A stretch of 64,000 nucleotides of DNA from Micromonospora sp. H61. Its GTDB lineage: Bacteria; Actinomycetota; Actinomycetes; Mycobacteriales; Micromonosporaceae. The stretch is from the NCBI RefSeq assembly GCF_018070325.1, contig NZ_JAGPXY010000001.1, positions 248,001-312,000 on the forward strand, given 5' to 3'. The notes under the pieces are model-generated. The model was not told where the DNA came from. It searched no databases and was given only the letters and a program-made list of their open reading frames with translations. Every line of letters starts with the position of its first letter. Positions within the stretch are counted from its first letter, which is position 1. Position numbers and translations under genes: made by a program. Positions 1-9,286 of this stretch are shown here, one piece after another.

Positions 1-3000
1 GTCGGCGCCGCGTCGGCGATCTCGGCGCTGGCGTGGGTGAGCCAGGACTTGTCGTCCTGCTGAGTGGTGAGCCGGGAACTGAGCCGCACGGTGCCGTCCT
101 GCCGGACGACCTGGATCTCGTGGGGCACCATCACGCCGATCGGCACCCGCAGCGCGACGTCGCGCAGCGGCGCGTTCTCGGCCGCCTGGAACAGTGTGTT
201 GAGTGTCGCCGCCGCAGGGATCACCTCGGTGCCCAGCACCGCGTGCCCGCCGGGGTACGGCCGGTTCGTGTCGTCGAGGAACGTCCGCCACATCAGCACG
301 GGCGTGGTGCCCTGCACGGCGGTACGGGCCCCGAGCAGGGTGTGGGTCTCGACGTCGTGCTCGAGGTTGGCCGCCGCGGGCCGGGCGCTGTCGATCCAGT
401 ATCGACGGTGCTGCCACTCGTTGGTCGGGGCGTCGACGAGGTCACCACCGGGTTGCAGGCTCGCCCAGTCAACCGGCACGCCCGCGCAGTGCAGGGTGCC
501 GAGGTTCTCCAGCAGGGTCGGTCGCTGCGGGCGTTCCCGGCGCAGGCTGTGCGCGATGACGCCGTCCTCGACGCCGACCACGGCGAGGATGTCGATGACG
601 GAGTGCTGCACGATCGGGTGTGCGGAGATCTCCAGGAAGACGCGGTGCCCGTCGTCGACCGCGGCGCGGATCGCCTGCTCGAAGCGCACCGGGTTGCGTA
701 GGTTGGTCACCCAGTAGTCGGCCGACCGCTCCGCCGTGGAGCGCACCTCGGTCAGGGCGGTGGTGTACACCGGCACGGTGGCCGGCCGGCTGACCAGGTC
801 GGCGAGGTCGGCTCGCAGGTCGTCGACCAACCCGTCCATCTGCGGGCTGTGGAAGGCGACGTCGGAGTTGACCCGCCGGACGACCAGGTTCTCGCTCCGC
901 CAGCGGTCGGCGATCTCCTCGACAAGTGCGGACGGGCCACTGATCACGGTCGACGTGGGGGACGCCGCGACCGCCGCCGCGACCCCGGGGACGTCGGCCA
1001 GCCGGGCCGTGACCTTGTCGAACGGCAGGTTGACCATCGCCATGCCGCCCTGGCCGGCGACCCGACGCAGCAGCCGGGACCGGCGACAGACCAGGTGTGC
1101 CGCCTGCGGAAGGTCGAGCATGCCGGCCGCGACCGCGGCCGCGATCTCGCCGATCGAGTGCCCGACGATCGCCGCCGGACGCAGGCCGTAGCTCTGCCAG
1201 ATCCGCGTGAGACCTACCTGGATCGCGAAGGTCATCGCCTGCACCCGGCCGACCTCGGTGAAGTCGTCCTCCAGCAGGGCTTCGTGGGGATCGAAGCCCA
1301 GCTCGGCGCGGAACACCGGCCCCAGCTCAGCCATCGTCTCGGCCATCGCCGGCTCACTGTCGAGCAGTTCCCGGCCCATCCCGACCCATTGCGCCCCGTG
1401 CCCGGAGAACACCCAGACCGCGTCGGCGGCGGCGCCGCGCGCGACCGTACCGGTGGCCACGCCCGCGGCGGCCGTGCCCGTGGCGAGCTTGCGGAGTCGG
1501 TTGACGAGTTCGGCGCGGTCCGCGGCGACGACCGCGGCGCGGGCGTTGAGCGGCTGCCGGCGGTGGGCCAGCGTGTGACCGATGTCGGCGAGGTCCGCGT
1601 CGGAACGCTCCACCCAGTCGGCCAGCGCGCCCGCGTTCGCGGCGACGCCGGCGAGGGTCGCGCTGGAGAGCGGATAGACCCGCTCGCTCTCGTCGACACT
1701 CGTCGGGACGCTCGGCTGCGCAACGGCGCTCGGCTCCTGCGGAGCCTCCTCGAGGATGACGTGGGCGATCGTGCCGCCGTAGCCGTAGTTGCCGGTGCCG
1801 GACCGCCGGGGGCCGTCGTTGTCCGGCCACGGCGTCAGCCTGTCGACCACTGACAGGCCGGAGGTCTCCCAGGGAATCTCGGTGTTCGGCACTGTGGCGG
1901 ACAGCGTGGCCGGGATCGCGCCGTGCTGCATCGACAGCACCATCTTGATCAGTCCGGCGACACCGGAGGCGGCCTCCAGGTGCCCGATGTTGGTCTTGAC
2001 CGAGCCGACCAGCAGCGGAGCCTCCGGTGAACGGTCGGCCCCGGCAACCGCGGACAGGGCGCCGATCTCCACGAGATCACCCAGCCCGGTGCCCGTGCCG
2101 TGCGCCTCCACGTAGTCAAGCGAGGCGGGCGACACACCGGCAGCCCGGCAGGCCCGGCGCACCAACTCCTCCTGCGCTTCCTGACTCGGCGCCATGATGC
2201 CGTTCGTGCGCCCGTCCTGGCAGACCGCGCTGCCTCGGATCAACGCGTGGATCCGGTCCCCGTCGCGCCGCGCCTGCGACAGCCGCTTCAGGGCGAGGAC
2301 CCCGCAGCCCTCGCCTCGGCCGTAGCCGTCGGCGGACGCGTCGAACGCCTTGGACCGGCCGTCCGGCGCGAGCGCGCCGGCAGCCTCGAGCACCAGCAGG
2401 TACGCCGGACTGGCCACCAACATCACGCCGCCGGCCAACGCCAGGTCCGTCTCGCCGAGCCGGAGCGCCTGGCATGCCTGGTGAATGGCGACCAGCGAGG
2501 CTGAGCAGGCCGTGTCGACAGCGACGCTCGGGCCGCGCAGGTCCAGCACGTACGACAGCCGGTTCGCCACACCGCACATGGACGAGCCGATGCCCATCCA
2601 CGCCTCCAGCCGGGGTAGGTCCTCCAGCATGCGGCGGCCGTAGTCATCGGTGCAGACACCCATGAACACGGAGGTGTCACTGCCGGCGAGCGACTGCGGC
2701 AGGATGCCGGCGTGCTCCAGCGCCTCCCAGGCCACCTCCAGGGTGATGCGCTGCTGCGGGTCGATCAGCTCGGACTCGCGCGGGGAAACCCCGAAGAACT
2801 CGGCGTCGAAGCCCGCCACGTCGTCGAGGTAGCTGCCGTACTTCAGGGCCCGCCGGGTCGCCGCGGCGTGCGCCGGGCTGATCGCTGCGTAGCCGTCCCA
2901 CCGTTCCTGCGGCGCCTCGCGCAACGCATTGCGCTCGGCGACGAGGAAATCCCAGTACGTCTGCGGAGAGTTGATGCCGCCGGGAAAACGCAGACCCATC

Positions 3001-3047
3001 CCGACGATCGCAATCGGTTCATTGCGGTCGATGTCGACGGAACTCAT
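1..3047 (-). CDS. Type I polyketide synthase, N-terminal part (KS-AT-DH-like)
   Basis: Partial: the frame is open to the window edge, giving residues 1-1015. The ketosynthase spans about residues 10-430 with active-site DTACSAS (Cys181), EAHGTGTG and [10 protein letters not shown]. The acyltransferase spans about 535-830 with GHSIGE (Ser631); its specificity segment reads VAFHS, closer to malonyl-type HAFH than methylmalonyl-type YASH. From about 900 a hot-dog fold begins with HxxxGxxxxP (His935), as in DH domains or the thioester hydrolase of 6-MSA synthases. There is no N-terminal docking helix: KS starts almost at the ATG. That, and the [11 protein letters not shown] variant after EAHGTGT, suggest a stand-alone iterative aromatic PKS (NcsB/AviM/ChlB1 type); this is inference and the KR/ACP part lies outside. 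A hairpin upstream suggests its own transcription unit. Confidence 0.93.
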   Translation of the reverse strand, partial: MSSVDIDRNEPIAIVGMGLRFPGGINSPQTYWDFLVAERNALREAPQERWDGYAAISPAHAAATRRALKYGSYLDDVAGFDAEFFGVSPRESELIDPQQRITLEVAWEALEHAGILPQSLAGSDTSVFMGVCTDDYGRRMLEDLPRLEAWMGIGSSMCGVANRLSYVLDLRGPSVAVDTACSASLVAIHQACQALRLGETDLALAGGVMLVASPAYLLVLEAAGALAPDGRSKAFDASADGYGRGEGCGVLALKRLSQARRDGDRIHALIRGSAVCQDGRTNGIMAPSQEAQEELVRRACRAAGVSPASLDYVEAHGTGTGLGDLVEIGALSAVAGADRSPEAPLLVGSVKTNIGHLEAASGVAGLIKMVLSMQHGAIPATLSATVPNTEIPWETSGLSVVDRLTPWPDNDGPRRSGTGNYGYGGTIAHVILEEAPQEPSAVAQPSVPTSVDESERVYPLSSATLAGVAANAGALADWVERSDADLADIGHTLAHRRQPLNARAAVVAADRAELVNRLRKLATGTAAAGVATGTVARGAAADAVWVFSGHGAQWVGMGRELLDSEPAMAETMAELGPVFRAELGFDPHEALLEDDFTEVGRVQAMTFAIQVGLTRIWQSYGLRPAAIVGHSIGEIAAAVAAGMLDLPQAAHLVCRRSRLLRRVAGQGGMAMVNLPFDKVTARLADVPGVAAAVAASPTSTVISGPSALVEEIADRWRSENLVVRRVNSDVAFHSPQMDGLVDDLRADLADLVSRPATVPVYTTALTEVRSTAERSADYWVTNLRNPVRFEQAIRAAVDDGHRVFLEISAHPIVQHSVIDILAVVGVEDGVIAHSLRRERPQRPTLLENLGTLHCAGVPVDWASLQPGGDLVDAPTNEWQHRRYWIDSARPAAANLEHDVETHTLLGARTAVQGTTPVLMWRTFLDDTNRPYPGGHAVLGTEVIPAAATLNTLFQAAENAPLRDVALRVPIGVMVPHEIQVVRQDGTVRLSSRLTTQQDDKSWLTHASAEIADAAP

Positions 3048-3086
3048 ACCCACCACTCACCCCTTTCGGGTCCGACCGAATCGGGT

Positions 3087-3125
3087 GGTCCCGGGAATCG
3101 ACCGGATGAGGAGATTCCCGGGACC
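3087..3125 (-). terminator. Inverted repeat between secreted-protein gene and PKS gene
   Basis: Perfect 13-bp arms (3087-3099 and 3113-3125) around a 13-nt loop, lying 83 bp after the stop of the 3208-5082 gene and 40 bp before the PKS start. No U-tract follows. It is probably a terminator; an attenuator or operator in the PKS leader is the alternative. Confidence 0.6.
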
Positions 3126-3207
3126 GCACTTCATCGTCACAGCCGATGGGAGACGCGCCATCTTCGAGAGTGCGGGCTGCACTCCGAAGGTGCGGTTTTT
3201 CGGCCCT

Positions 3208-5082
3208 TTACTTCAGGAGGTACGCGTGGATAATCGTGAGTTCCGTCTTGTTGCCGAGGCTGTCGGTGGCGCTGGCCCGCAGCGACACGAATCCGGTCGT
3301 CGCCGGATGCGTGACCGTCGCGGTGAAGCCGGCGGCGGTCTTCACCACGGGCGCCGACTGCCAGGTCGCGCCATCGTCGTACGACGCGTCGAGTGTCACG
3401 TTGCCCCACTCACCGAGGACAGCACCCTGCTGCGCCTGCAGGTACAACGGGATCTTGAACCGCTGACCGGCTGCCGCCCGGTTCTGCTGATCGAGCGCGG
3501 GCGCGAAACGCAGCGCCGCCATGGGTAGCGCCGCCTCGTTGGCCGGGCCGCCCGCGACGTGCCCGGACCGGAACGTCCAGGCGCCCCGCACCTCGGTCGA
3601 GAACGGCGAGGTGTCCCGGGTGGACCGGGTCTCCAGGCGGTAGGTGGCGGTCCCCGGTGGCACCGTGAAGATTCCGAACTCGGAGTCCTGGGAAATCAGC
3701 GGCTGCCCGTTGCGGAACATCCGCATTTCCTCGGCCAGGGTGCCAGAAAATCCGAAGTGGTCGGGATTCTGGTCGGAAAAGTGCGGAATTTCGAAGTTCA
3801 TCTGGTCGCCGAAACGGCCACACCACACCACGGGCAGCACCGGGCTGGTGGCGAAGGCCGGCCCGAATGGCCCGACGTTCCACTTCTCGGTACGGGTGCT
3901 GCCGGCGATGCCGGCTTGTCGGGGCAGGTCGGCGATCTGCCAATTGAGGTTGTTGTCCGCATCCAGTTCGTACACGTCCTCGAAGAACGCCGCGCCGGGT
4001 GAGGTGAATTCGGTGATGGTCGCCGGTGGCTGCACGTACGCCGAATAGAGCTTGCGGTTGACAGCGCCGGGCACCTGCGCGGCGATGACGTTTCGCACCT
4101 TGGCCAGATCGGCGTCGTGGAACACGCGGTGCAGGTTCGCCGGTACCGTGCCGTCCTCGCTCCACTGCAGGTGGTACTGGTACGGCGAGCCGAGGAAACC
4201 ACCGTTACCGTCCGGTTTGCCCAGGTGCGCGGCGACGGTGAAGGTGAACTGGCCGGCGGCGGCCGTCCGTGACGGGCGGACGCGGATCTCATCCTGTGGG
4301 CCGTGCACAGTGGAGCCGGCCGCCGCGGCGCCGGTCTGGCGGCTGGGCATCACGTCGAGGATGCCGGTGGCGCCGCGCCGGTCCAGGCCGAACGTGAGCG
4401 GTTTCGCGTCGCGGGCGTCGAAGGTCAGCGCCAGGTCTCCGGTCGCCGCGATGTCCGGCTCCACGAAGAAGTCGAACGGCACCACGTCGGTGGTGCTGGC
4501 ACCGCTGACGCCCGCCTCCAGGTAGTAGTGGCCGGCGGGAACGGTCACGGTGGTGGTACCGGACTCGTGGTAGCCGCTGTATTCCTGCCGCGAAACCGTG
4601 TCGAAGAGGCTGACGAAGTAGTCGGCCGTCGGGATGCCCCGCCGGTCCAGGAAGGTGAACGTGAGCGTGACACCATCCGTGGCGACCGCCTGGCGCTTCA
4701 CGGCGCGGCGCGGCAGATCGGCGGCGCGGGCGTCGGAGACCCCGGACCGGGCCAGCGCCGACACGGCGAAGAGTCGCTCGTCGAGCCGCCCCGACGCGAC
4801 CCGCGCGAGCTGGTCGGCGGGCACGACGTACAACTCGCCGTCCTGCCGGTACTGCCGGAACGGGGTGCCCACGCGCCCGGGCGCCGGGGTGATGGCGACG
4901 ACGCGCTCCCGGTCGAGCGCCACCTTGTCGCCGGTCACCAACGTGACAGTGCCGGTGCGTGCGGGCGAGGGCGCCGGGGTCGACCGCGCGGGCGCGGCCC
5001 GCCCAGGCCCCGGTACGCCGAGGGCCAGGACGGTGCACAGGGCGACACCGCCCGCACCGAGCCGTGAGATCAGTCGGTTCAT
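3208..5082 (-). CDS. Secreted S8-peptidase-like protein without a catalytic domain
   Basis: A 624-residue exported protein. The start at 5082 has AAAGGAG upstream and overlaps the acyltransferase stop by 4 bp (ATGA), so the two are translationally coupled. It has a signal peptide with a hydrophobic core and an Ala-X-Ala-type end near residue 30. Residues ~43-115 resemble the N-terminal part of large actinobacterial subtilisins (VTLVTGDKV, YVVPADQL, RLFAVSAL). After that point the Asp/His/Ser catalytic domain expected in this family is absent: the text passes straight to the beta-rich C-terminal region (LDRRGIPTADYF, VPAGHYYLE, LTFDARDAKPLTF) and ends in an Ig-like module. There is no internal stop, so it looks like a stable non-enzymatic derivative, not a fresh pseudogene. 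Role unknown; extracellular binding is a guess. Confidence 0.85.
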   Translation of the reverse strand: MNRLISRLGAGGVALCTVLALGVPGPGRAAPARSTPAPSPARTGTVTLVTGDKVALDRERVVAITPAPGRVGTPFRQYRQDGELYVVPADQLARVASGRLDERLFAVSALARSGVSDARAADLPRRAVKRQAVATDGVTLTFTFLDRRGIPTADYFVSLFDTVSRQEYSGYHESGTTTVTVPAGHYYLEAGVSGASTTDVVPFDFFVEPDIAATGDLALTFDARDAKPLTFGLDRRGATGILDVMPSRQTGAAAAGSTVHGPQDEIRVRPSRTAAAGQFTFTVAAHLGKPDGNGGFLGSPYQYHLQWSEDGTVPANLHRVFHDADLAKVRNVIAAQVPGAVNRKLYSAYVQPPATITEFTSPGAAFFEDVYELDADNNLNWQIADLPRQAGIAGSTRTEKWNVGPFGPAFATSPVLPVVWCGRFGDQMNFEIPHFSDQNPDHFGFSGTLAEEMRMFRNGQPLISQDSEFGIFTVPPGTATYRLETRSTRDTSPFSTEVRGAWTFRSGHVAGGPANEAALPMAALRFAPALDQQNRAAAGQRFKIPLYLQAQQGAVLGEWGNVTLDASYDDGATWQSAPVVKTAAGFTATVTHPATTGFVSLRASATDSLGNKTELTIIHAYLLK

Positions 5083-6452
5083 CGTTTGGTGCTCCTTTGC
5101 GTCGCGCTGACGTCCTGCGGCTCGGCCCGGTCGGCGGAACGGGCGTCGTCGGCGGGCGCCGTGGCGTACCCCAGTTCCAGTGCGGAGATCGGAGCGTTGA
5201 AGACGTGCCGCAGGCGCAGGGCCGGACGCTCGACCACGTAGTAGCTGACCAGCGTGAAGAGCGCCGTGCCGACGATCACGTAGAGGACGAAGCCGACCAG
5301 CTCGCCGAAGGGCAGCGTGGGTCGGGCGTCGTTGAGCCCGAGCGGTTGGTTGCCGAAGATCGTCCCGTACTGGAAGTAGTAGTACATGACCGGGACGTTC
5401 CACAGGTAGACGCCGTACGAGAGGCGGCCGATGTAGCGGATCGGCGGGTTGGTGAGCACGGCGTCCATGAACCGTGAGCGCACCTCGGGCACTGTCAGTG
5501 GGACGACCGCGAGCAGGCCGAAGGCGAAGAACAGGACGTACTCCACCAGGTGCTGAGCCATCGCGGGCCAGGTGCCGACCACGACCTGCGGGGCGAACGG
5601 CTTGGGGATGTAGAGCAGCAGTGCCGCGAGAGCGCCCAGCCACCACAGCATCGGGTGCTTGGCGACCGCGCGGTGCAGGGTCGGCACCACGCCTGTCACG
5701 TCCCGGTACGCGGAGAGCGTCGCGAGTGCCATGCCGGCGGCGAAGAACCCGGCGTAGCCCAGCGGCCAGAAGACGAAGTAGTAGGTGTGCTCGGCCTGCG
5801 ACGGCAGGTAGCAGAAGACCGTCCAGGCGGTGCCGATCACGGTCATGAGCACGAACGGCACGATGATGCGGCGGGCCCGCGCGGCCGGGTCGGCGCCCCG
5901 GCGGGCGCTTCGGTTGATCAGCCAGGCCAGGATCGGCAGGGCAAGGTAGTACGACATCTCGACCGGCACGGTCCAGGTGTGCTCCATGCCCGGCCACCAC
6001 TGTGCCATCTCCGGCGTGAACCAGTAGTGCAGCAGGATGAACGGCTTGATGACCTCCCACGCGCCGTCGACGGCGGAGAGGTTGAGGGTGAACATGACCA
6101 CGAGCGTGAGCAGGTAGAAGGCGGGCAGCAGGCGCAGCGCCCGGCCCACGATGAACGGGCCGGCCGCGGGGCGGGGGGTGCCCGCGATGATGGCGCGCGC
6201 GAACGGCCGGTAGAGCAGCAGGCCGGACAGGACGAAGAACGGCGGAAGGAAGATCCGGAACGCCGGCACGAGGCTTCCCAGGATGGGAACACCCTCGTGG
6301 CCGGGCAACTCGCTGATGCCGGACTGGTAGCCGATGTGGTAGATCACCACGAAGATCGCGCAGATGCCGCGGAGGCCGTCGTATCGCGCGTACCGCCGCT
6401 TGTGCTGTGTGCCGATTTCGGCGTCGGAGTGCGTCGCCTCGGTCGCTGTCAT
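5079..6452 (-). CDS. Acyltransferase 3 family membrane protein
   Basis: 457 residues with about ten hydrophobic helices and the family's N-terminal signature RYDGLRGICAIFVVIYHIG, where Arg and His are the conserved residues. Members move acyl groups (acetyl, succinyl and others) from the cytoplasmic side onto sugars, polysaccharides or secondary metabolites. It is the first gene of a two-gene unit: its TGA overlaps the ATG of the secreted protein by 4 bp. Next to a PKS it could acylate the product or a cell-surface glycan; nothing here decides the substrate. The soluble tail after the last helix (about residues 405-457) is polar and poorly conserved. Confidence 0.9.
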   Translation of the reverse strand: MTATEATHSDAEIGTQHKRRYARYDGLRGICAIFVVIYHIGYQSGISELPGHEGVPILGSLVPAFRIFLPPFFVLSGLLLYRPFARAIIAGTPRPAAGPFIVGRALRLLPAFYLLTLVVMFTLNLSAVDGAWEVIKPFILLHYWFTPEMAQWWPGMEHTWTVPVEMSYYLALPILAWLINRSARRGADPAARARRIIVPFVLMTVIGTAWTVFCYLPSQAEHTYYFVFWPLGYAGFFAAGMALATLSAYRDVTGVVPTLHRAVAKHPMLWWLGALAALLLYIPKPFAPQVVVGTWPAMAQHLVEYVLFFAFGLLAVVPLTVPEVRSRFMDAVLTNPPIRYIGRLSYGVYLWNVPVMYYYFQYGTIFGNQPLGLNDARPTLPFGELVGFVLYVIVGTALFTLVSYYVVERPALRLRHVFNAPISALELGYATAPADDARSADRAEPQDVSATQRSTKR

Positions 6453-6848
6453 TACACGCTCCCCTCACGATTGCCTGACAAACGCCCTACGTGTTGCGTG
6501 GGCCATCCGCGGCGCAGCCGAAGATCGCCCACCGGCCCGCCCCCCCTGACCGGACGGTGGGTGGAGATGATCGAACGCCTCCATGCCCGGACGCCGCCGG
6601 GCATGAGGTCGTGAGTCGTTCGAGAGCGGAAAGTTCAGGCAGTTATTTTTCAGGCGATCATCCGCGGCTGCATCTTCCAGATTGCTGGATTCCCAGCAAC
6701 CTGTCCGAAGTGGACGACGGATCGCCGCTGGGCGTGTGCAGCGCAACGTCAGAGGTGCTTCGGCCCCGCGCCGGGTGGCAACCTGTCGGGCAGCCGGCGC
6801 GTACGCGCCTTGCCGCTGACCTGGACACGGCCGAGACGGGACGGGCAC
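6453..6848. other. Divergent intergenic region, no gene seen
   Basis: 396 bp between divergent genes. It is locally less GC-rich around 6625-6700 and must hold promoters for both sides. A short hairpin lies at 6582-6605. I see no convincing ORF, tRNA or recognised operator. Confidence 0.6.
6582..6605. repeat. Small hairpin in divergent promoter region
   Basis: Perfect 9-bp arms (CATGCCCGG and its complement) around a 6-nt loop. It sits about 130 bp upstream of the acyltransferase gene, too far from any stop to be an obvious terminator, so it may be an operator or leader structure. Confidence 0.3.
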
Positions 6849-8411
6849 ATGACCGAAACCGCGGAAATCACCTTCAACGAGCTGCTCGGCTCGTACCGAG
6901 ACGCAGCTCCCCACCGGATCGACGACGCCTTCCACGACCTGGTCGACGCACTCTGGACCGACGGCGCGGCCCGGCCCGCGGCGGTGTCGGCCGTACCGGA
7001 ACTGATCGGCGCACTGGACAGCGTCGACGCCGACCGGCGGGGCTACCTGCTGGTGCTGCTCGGGCTGCTCGCCGAGGCTGAGCACCCGGCGACGGACGGG
7101 CCGGTGACGACGGCGGTGCGCGAGGGCATCGACGGCTACCTCGACGCGGCCCGCGGCGCCACCGAGCCCGACGCGCCGCTCACCCTCGCGCTGCTCTACC
7201 TCCTGGCGCACTTTCCCACCGACCGGGCGCGGATCCTCGACGCAACCCGGCACCTCGGGCTAGACGCCCCCGACCGCACCCGGCTGGAGCGCGCCCTCGA
7301 CACGCTCGACGAGGCTGACCCGAACATCGGGCGGGCCTGGCCGTCGCCGGCCGAGTGGAACATCAGCGAGGCGGAGCGCGAGTTCGACAGGCGGTGGATC
7401 CGCGCCCTGACCCCCACCCAGATCCGGACGACCTGGGACGGCGACACCCGCTCGGTGCTGGCCACGATGGGGGCCAAGGCGCTGTGGGCGCAGGGCAACG
7501 GAAAGCCCGCAGCGGCCGTCGACCCGAGCCCGCACAACCTGGTCGTGGACACCAACCCCCGCGACCTCGACCCGGCCGCCTTCGAACGGCACCGCGAGGT
7601 GCTGAAATGCCCGGCCTGCCGGGGGTCGCTGACCTTCGACACCACTGTCGCGCGGTGCGGGCAGTGCGACGCCGCCTACGGGATAACCCACGGCGTGCTC
7701 GACCTGTCCCAGCGGCTGCGCCCCGGCGCCGGCAAGAGCGACTCCAGTGACGACGCCGAGGCCGACGTGCTGCAGAACGCGGCGGTGCTCGCCGGCATCG
7801 GCTTTCACTACGAGCAGGGCATGCGTCCGAACTTCCTGCGCATCATGGGCCGCAACTGGTCCGGGGAGGTCACGCCGACCGACGAGGACGAGTACATCGC
7901 CGCCCACCTCTGGCATCGGGGCGGCACCGTGCTCGACCTGGCCGCCGCCGCGGGCCGCTGGACCGCCGTCGTCTGCGAGGCGGTCGGCAGCGAGCGGGTC
8001 CTCGCACTGGACCTGAACGAGGCGATGCTCTACGACCTGCGCAGCAGGTTGACCGAGGTGCCGGCCGTCCGCGGCGACGCGCTCGACCTGCCGTTCCCCG
8101 ACGCCAGTCTCGACGCTGTCAACTTCTGGAACGCGTTGCAGGCGGTGCCCGACGCCGGTCGGGCGATCGCCGAGATCGGCCGCTGCCTGCGCCCCGGCGG
8201 CACCCTCACGCTCATGACGTTCCGCTGGGACGACTCACCGGTTTACCGCTACTACCAGCGGTCGCACCACTTCCCCGCCCGCCCGGACGGGTTCGTGCTC
8301 TTCGAGATCGACGAGATCAAGCAGTGGCTCGACGACGCCGGCCTGACCATCATCGCCGAGTCGTACCCGGGCACGTTCGTCTTCGTCACCGCCGAACGCC
8401 GCCCGTCCTGA
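6849..8411 (+). CDS. SAM methyltransferase with Trm112-like zinc domain
   Basis: 520 residues from the ATG at 6849; an in-frame ATG at 6810 has no better ribosome site. There are three parts. Residues 1-240 are a helical domain I do not recognise. Residues ~250-290 form a treble-clef zinc domain of Trm112/YcaR type, with Cys254, Cys257, Cys270 and Cys273. Residues ~340-520 are a class I methyltransferase with motif I VLDLAAAAGRWT, motif II ALDLNEAM and the post-motif LRPGGTLTLMTF. It is first in a three-gene run with another methyltransferase and a flavin hydroxylase, so a tailoring role on the polyketide is likely. The substrate is unknown; O- versus C-methylation cannot be told. Confidence 0.85.
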   Translation: MTETAEITFNELLGSYRDAAPHRIDDAFHDLVDALWTDGAARPAAVSAVPELIGALDSVDADRRGYLLVLLGLLAEAEHPATDGPVTTAVREGIDGYLDAARGATEPDAPLTLALLYLLAHFPTDRARILDATRHLGLDAPDRTRLERALDTLDEADPNIGRAWPSPAEWNISEAEREFDRRWIRALTPTQIRTTWDGDTRSVLATMGAKALWAQGNGKPAAAVDPSPHNLVVDTNPRDLDPAAFERHREVLKCPACRGSLTFDTTVARCGQCDAAYGITHGVLDLSQRLRPGAGKSDSSDDAEADVLQNAAVLAGIGFHYEQGMRPNFLRIMGRNWSGEVTPTDEDEYIAAHLWHRGGTVLDLAAAAGRWTAVVCEAVGSERVLALDLNEAMLYDLRSRLTEVPAVRGDALDLPFPDASLDAVNFWNALQAVPDAGRAIAEIGRCLRPGGTLTLMTFRWDDSPVYRYYQRSHHFPARPDGFVLFEIDEIKQWLDDAGLTIIAESYPGTFVFVTAERRPS

Positions 8412-8444
8412 CGGTCGGCGGCCGACATGGAAAGTGGGAGAGGG

Positions 8445-9275
8445 ATGGAGAACACCACAACCGCGCCGATCGACATCGCGACGATGTACGACGAGTCGAC
8501 GCCGATGTCCAACGCGTTCAACGACGGGCAGGTTCATCTCGCGTACTGGTACGACGCGGTGGACGAGGCGTCCATGCGGGAGGCGTCACAGCGGATCACC
8601 CGCCGGGTCGGCGAATCCCTCGGCCTGCGTCCCGGCCAACGGGTCCTCGACATCGGCTGTGGCCTGGGCACGCCCGCGCTCGAATTGGCGAGCGACTACG
8701 GCGTCACAGTGGTCGGCATCAACATCAGCACGGTGCAGGTCGAGGAGGCGACCAAGCGCGCCGTCGCGGCGAACCTCGGTGACTCGGTCACCTTCCAGCA
8801 CGGCGACTGGAACACGCTCGACTTCCCCGACGCGTCGTTCGACGCGATCGTCGCGATGGAAACCCTGCTGTACGCCACCGACCTGGACCGGGTGCTACGC
8901 GGTCTGTTTCGCGTCCTGCGGCCCGGGGGCCGGCTGACGCTGACCGAGACGACCCGTGAGAGCAGCATGGGGATCGAGGAGGCGGCCGAGTTCGCGGCGA
9001 CGTTCAACGCGCAGTTCCTCAAGTCGACAGCGGAGTGGGTCGAAGCGTTGACCGTCGCCGGGTTCGAGTTCCACGAGTACCTGCAGTGCGGGCCGCGGGT
9101 CTTCGGCAAGGGACCGAAGTACGTGGCCGAGGCGGAGAGCCAGCGCACCCACCTCACCGAGAAGTTCGGCGCCGAGGCGGTCGACGAGCTGGGCAAGGCG
9201 CTCGGTTACTACTTCGAGGCCGGGGCGGGCAAGGTCGGCTACGCCGTCATCACCGCCGGACGGCCACTCGGATGA
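8445..9275 (+). CDS. SAM-dependent small-molecule methyltransferase
   Basis: 276 residues. Motif I is VLDIGCGLGTPALEL, followed by TVVGINIS, DAIVAMETLLY and LRPGGRLTL. The layout and the N-terminal MYD segment match the RebM/gamma-tocopherol methyltransferase-like family, whose actinomycete members O-methylate sugars or aromatic natural products. I place the start at the ATG at 8445, because the codons between an earlier ATG (8427) and it consist of a Shine-Dalgarno-like GTGGGAGAGGG; with the earlier start the protein gains six residues. It lies 33 bp after the previous gene, and its TGA is immediately followed by the next gene's GAGGAGG site, so the three are probably one operon. Confidence 0.85.
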   Translation: MENTTTAPIDIATMYDESTPMSNAFNDGQVHLAYWYDAVDEASMREASQRITRRVGESLGLRPGQRVLDIGCGLGTPALELASDYGVTVVGINISTVQVEEATKRAVAANLGDSVTFQHGDWNTLDFPDASFDAIVAMETLLYATDLDRVLRGLFRVLRPGGRLTLTETTRESSMGIEEAAEFAATFNAQFLKSTAEWVEALTVAGFEFHEYLQCGPRVFGKGPKYVAEAESQRTHLTEKFGAEAVDELGKALGYYFEAGAGKVGYAVITAGRPLG

Positions 9276-9286
9276 GGAGGCCCGCG

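Noticed and set aside
3208..6468. A single 1086-residue leftward reading frame that would join the secreted protein to sequence inside the acyltransferase gene
   Set aside because: The part upstream of 5082 is the wrong frame of the acyltransferase gene, Arg/Pro-rich and without a domain. A ribosome site and signal peptide mark the real start at 5082.
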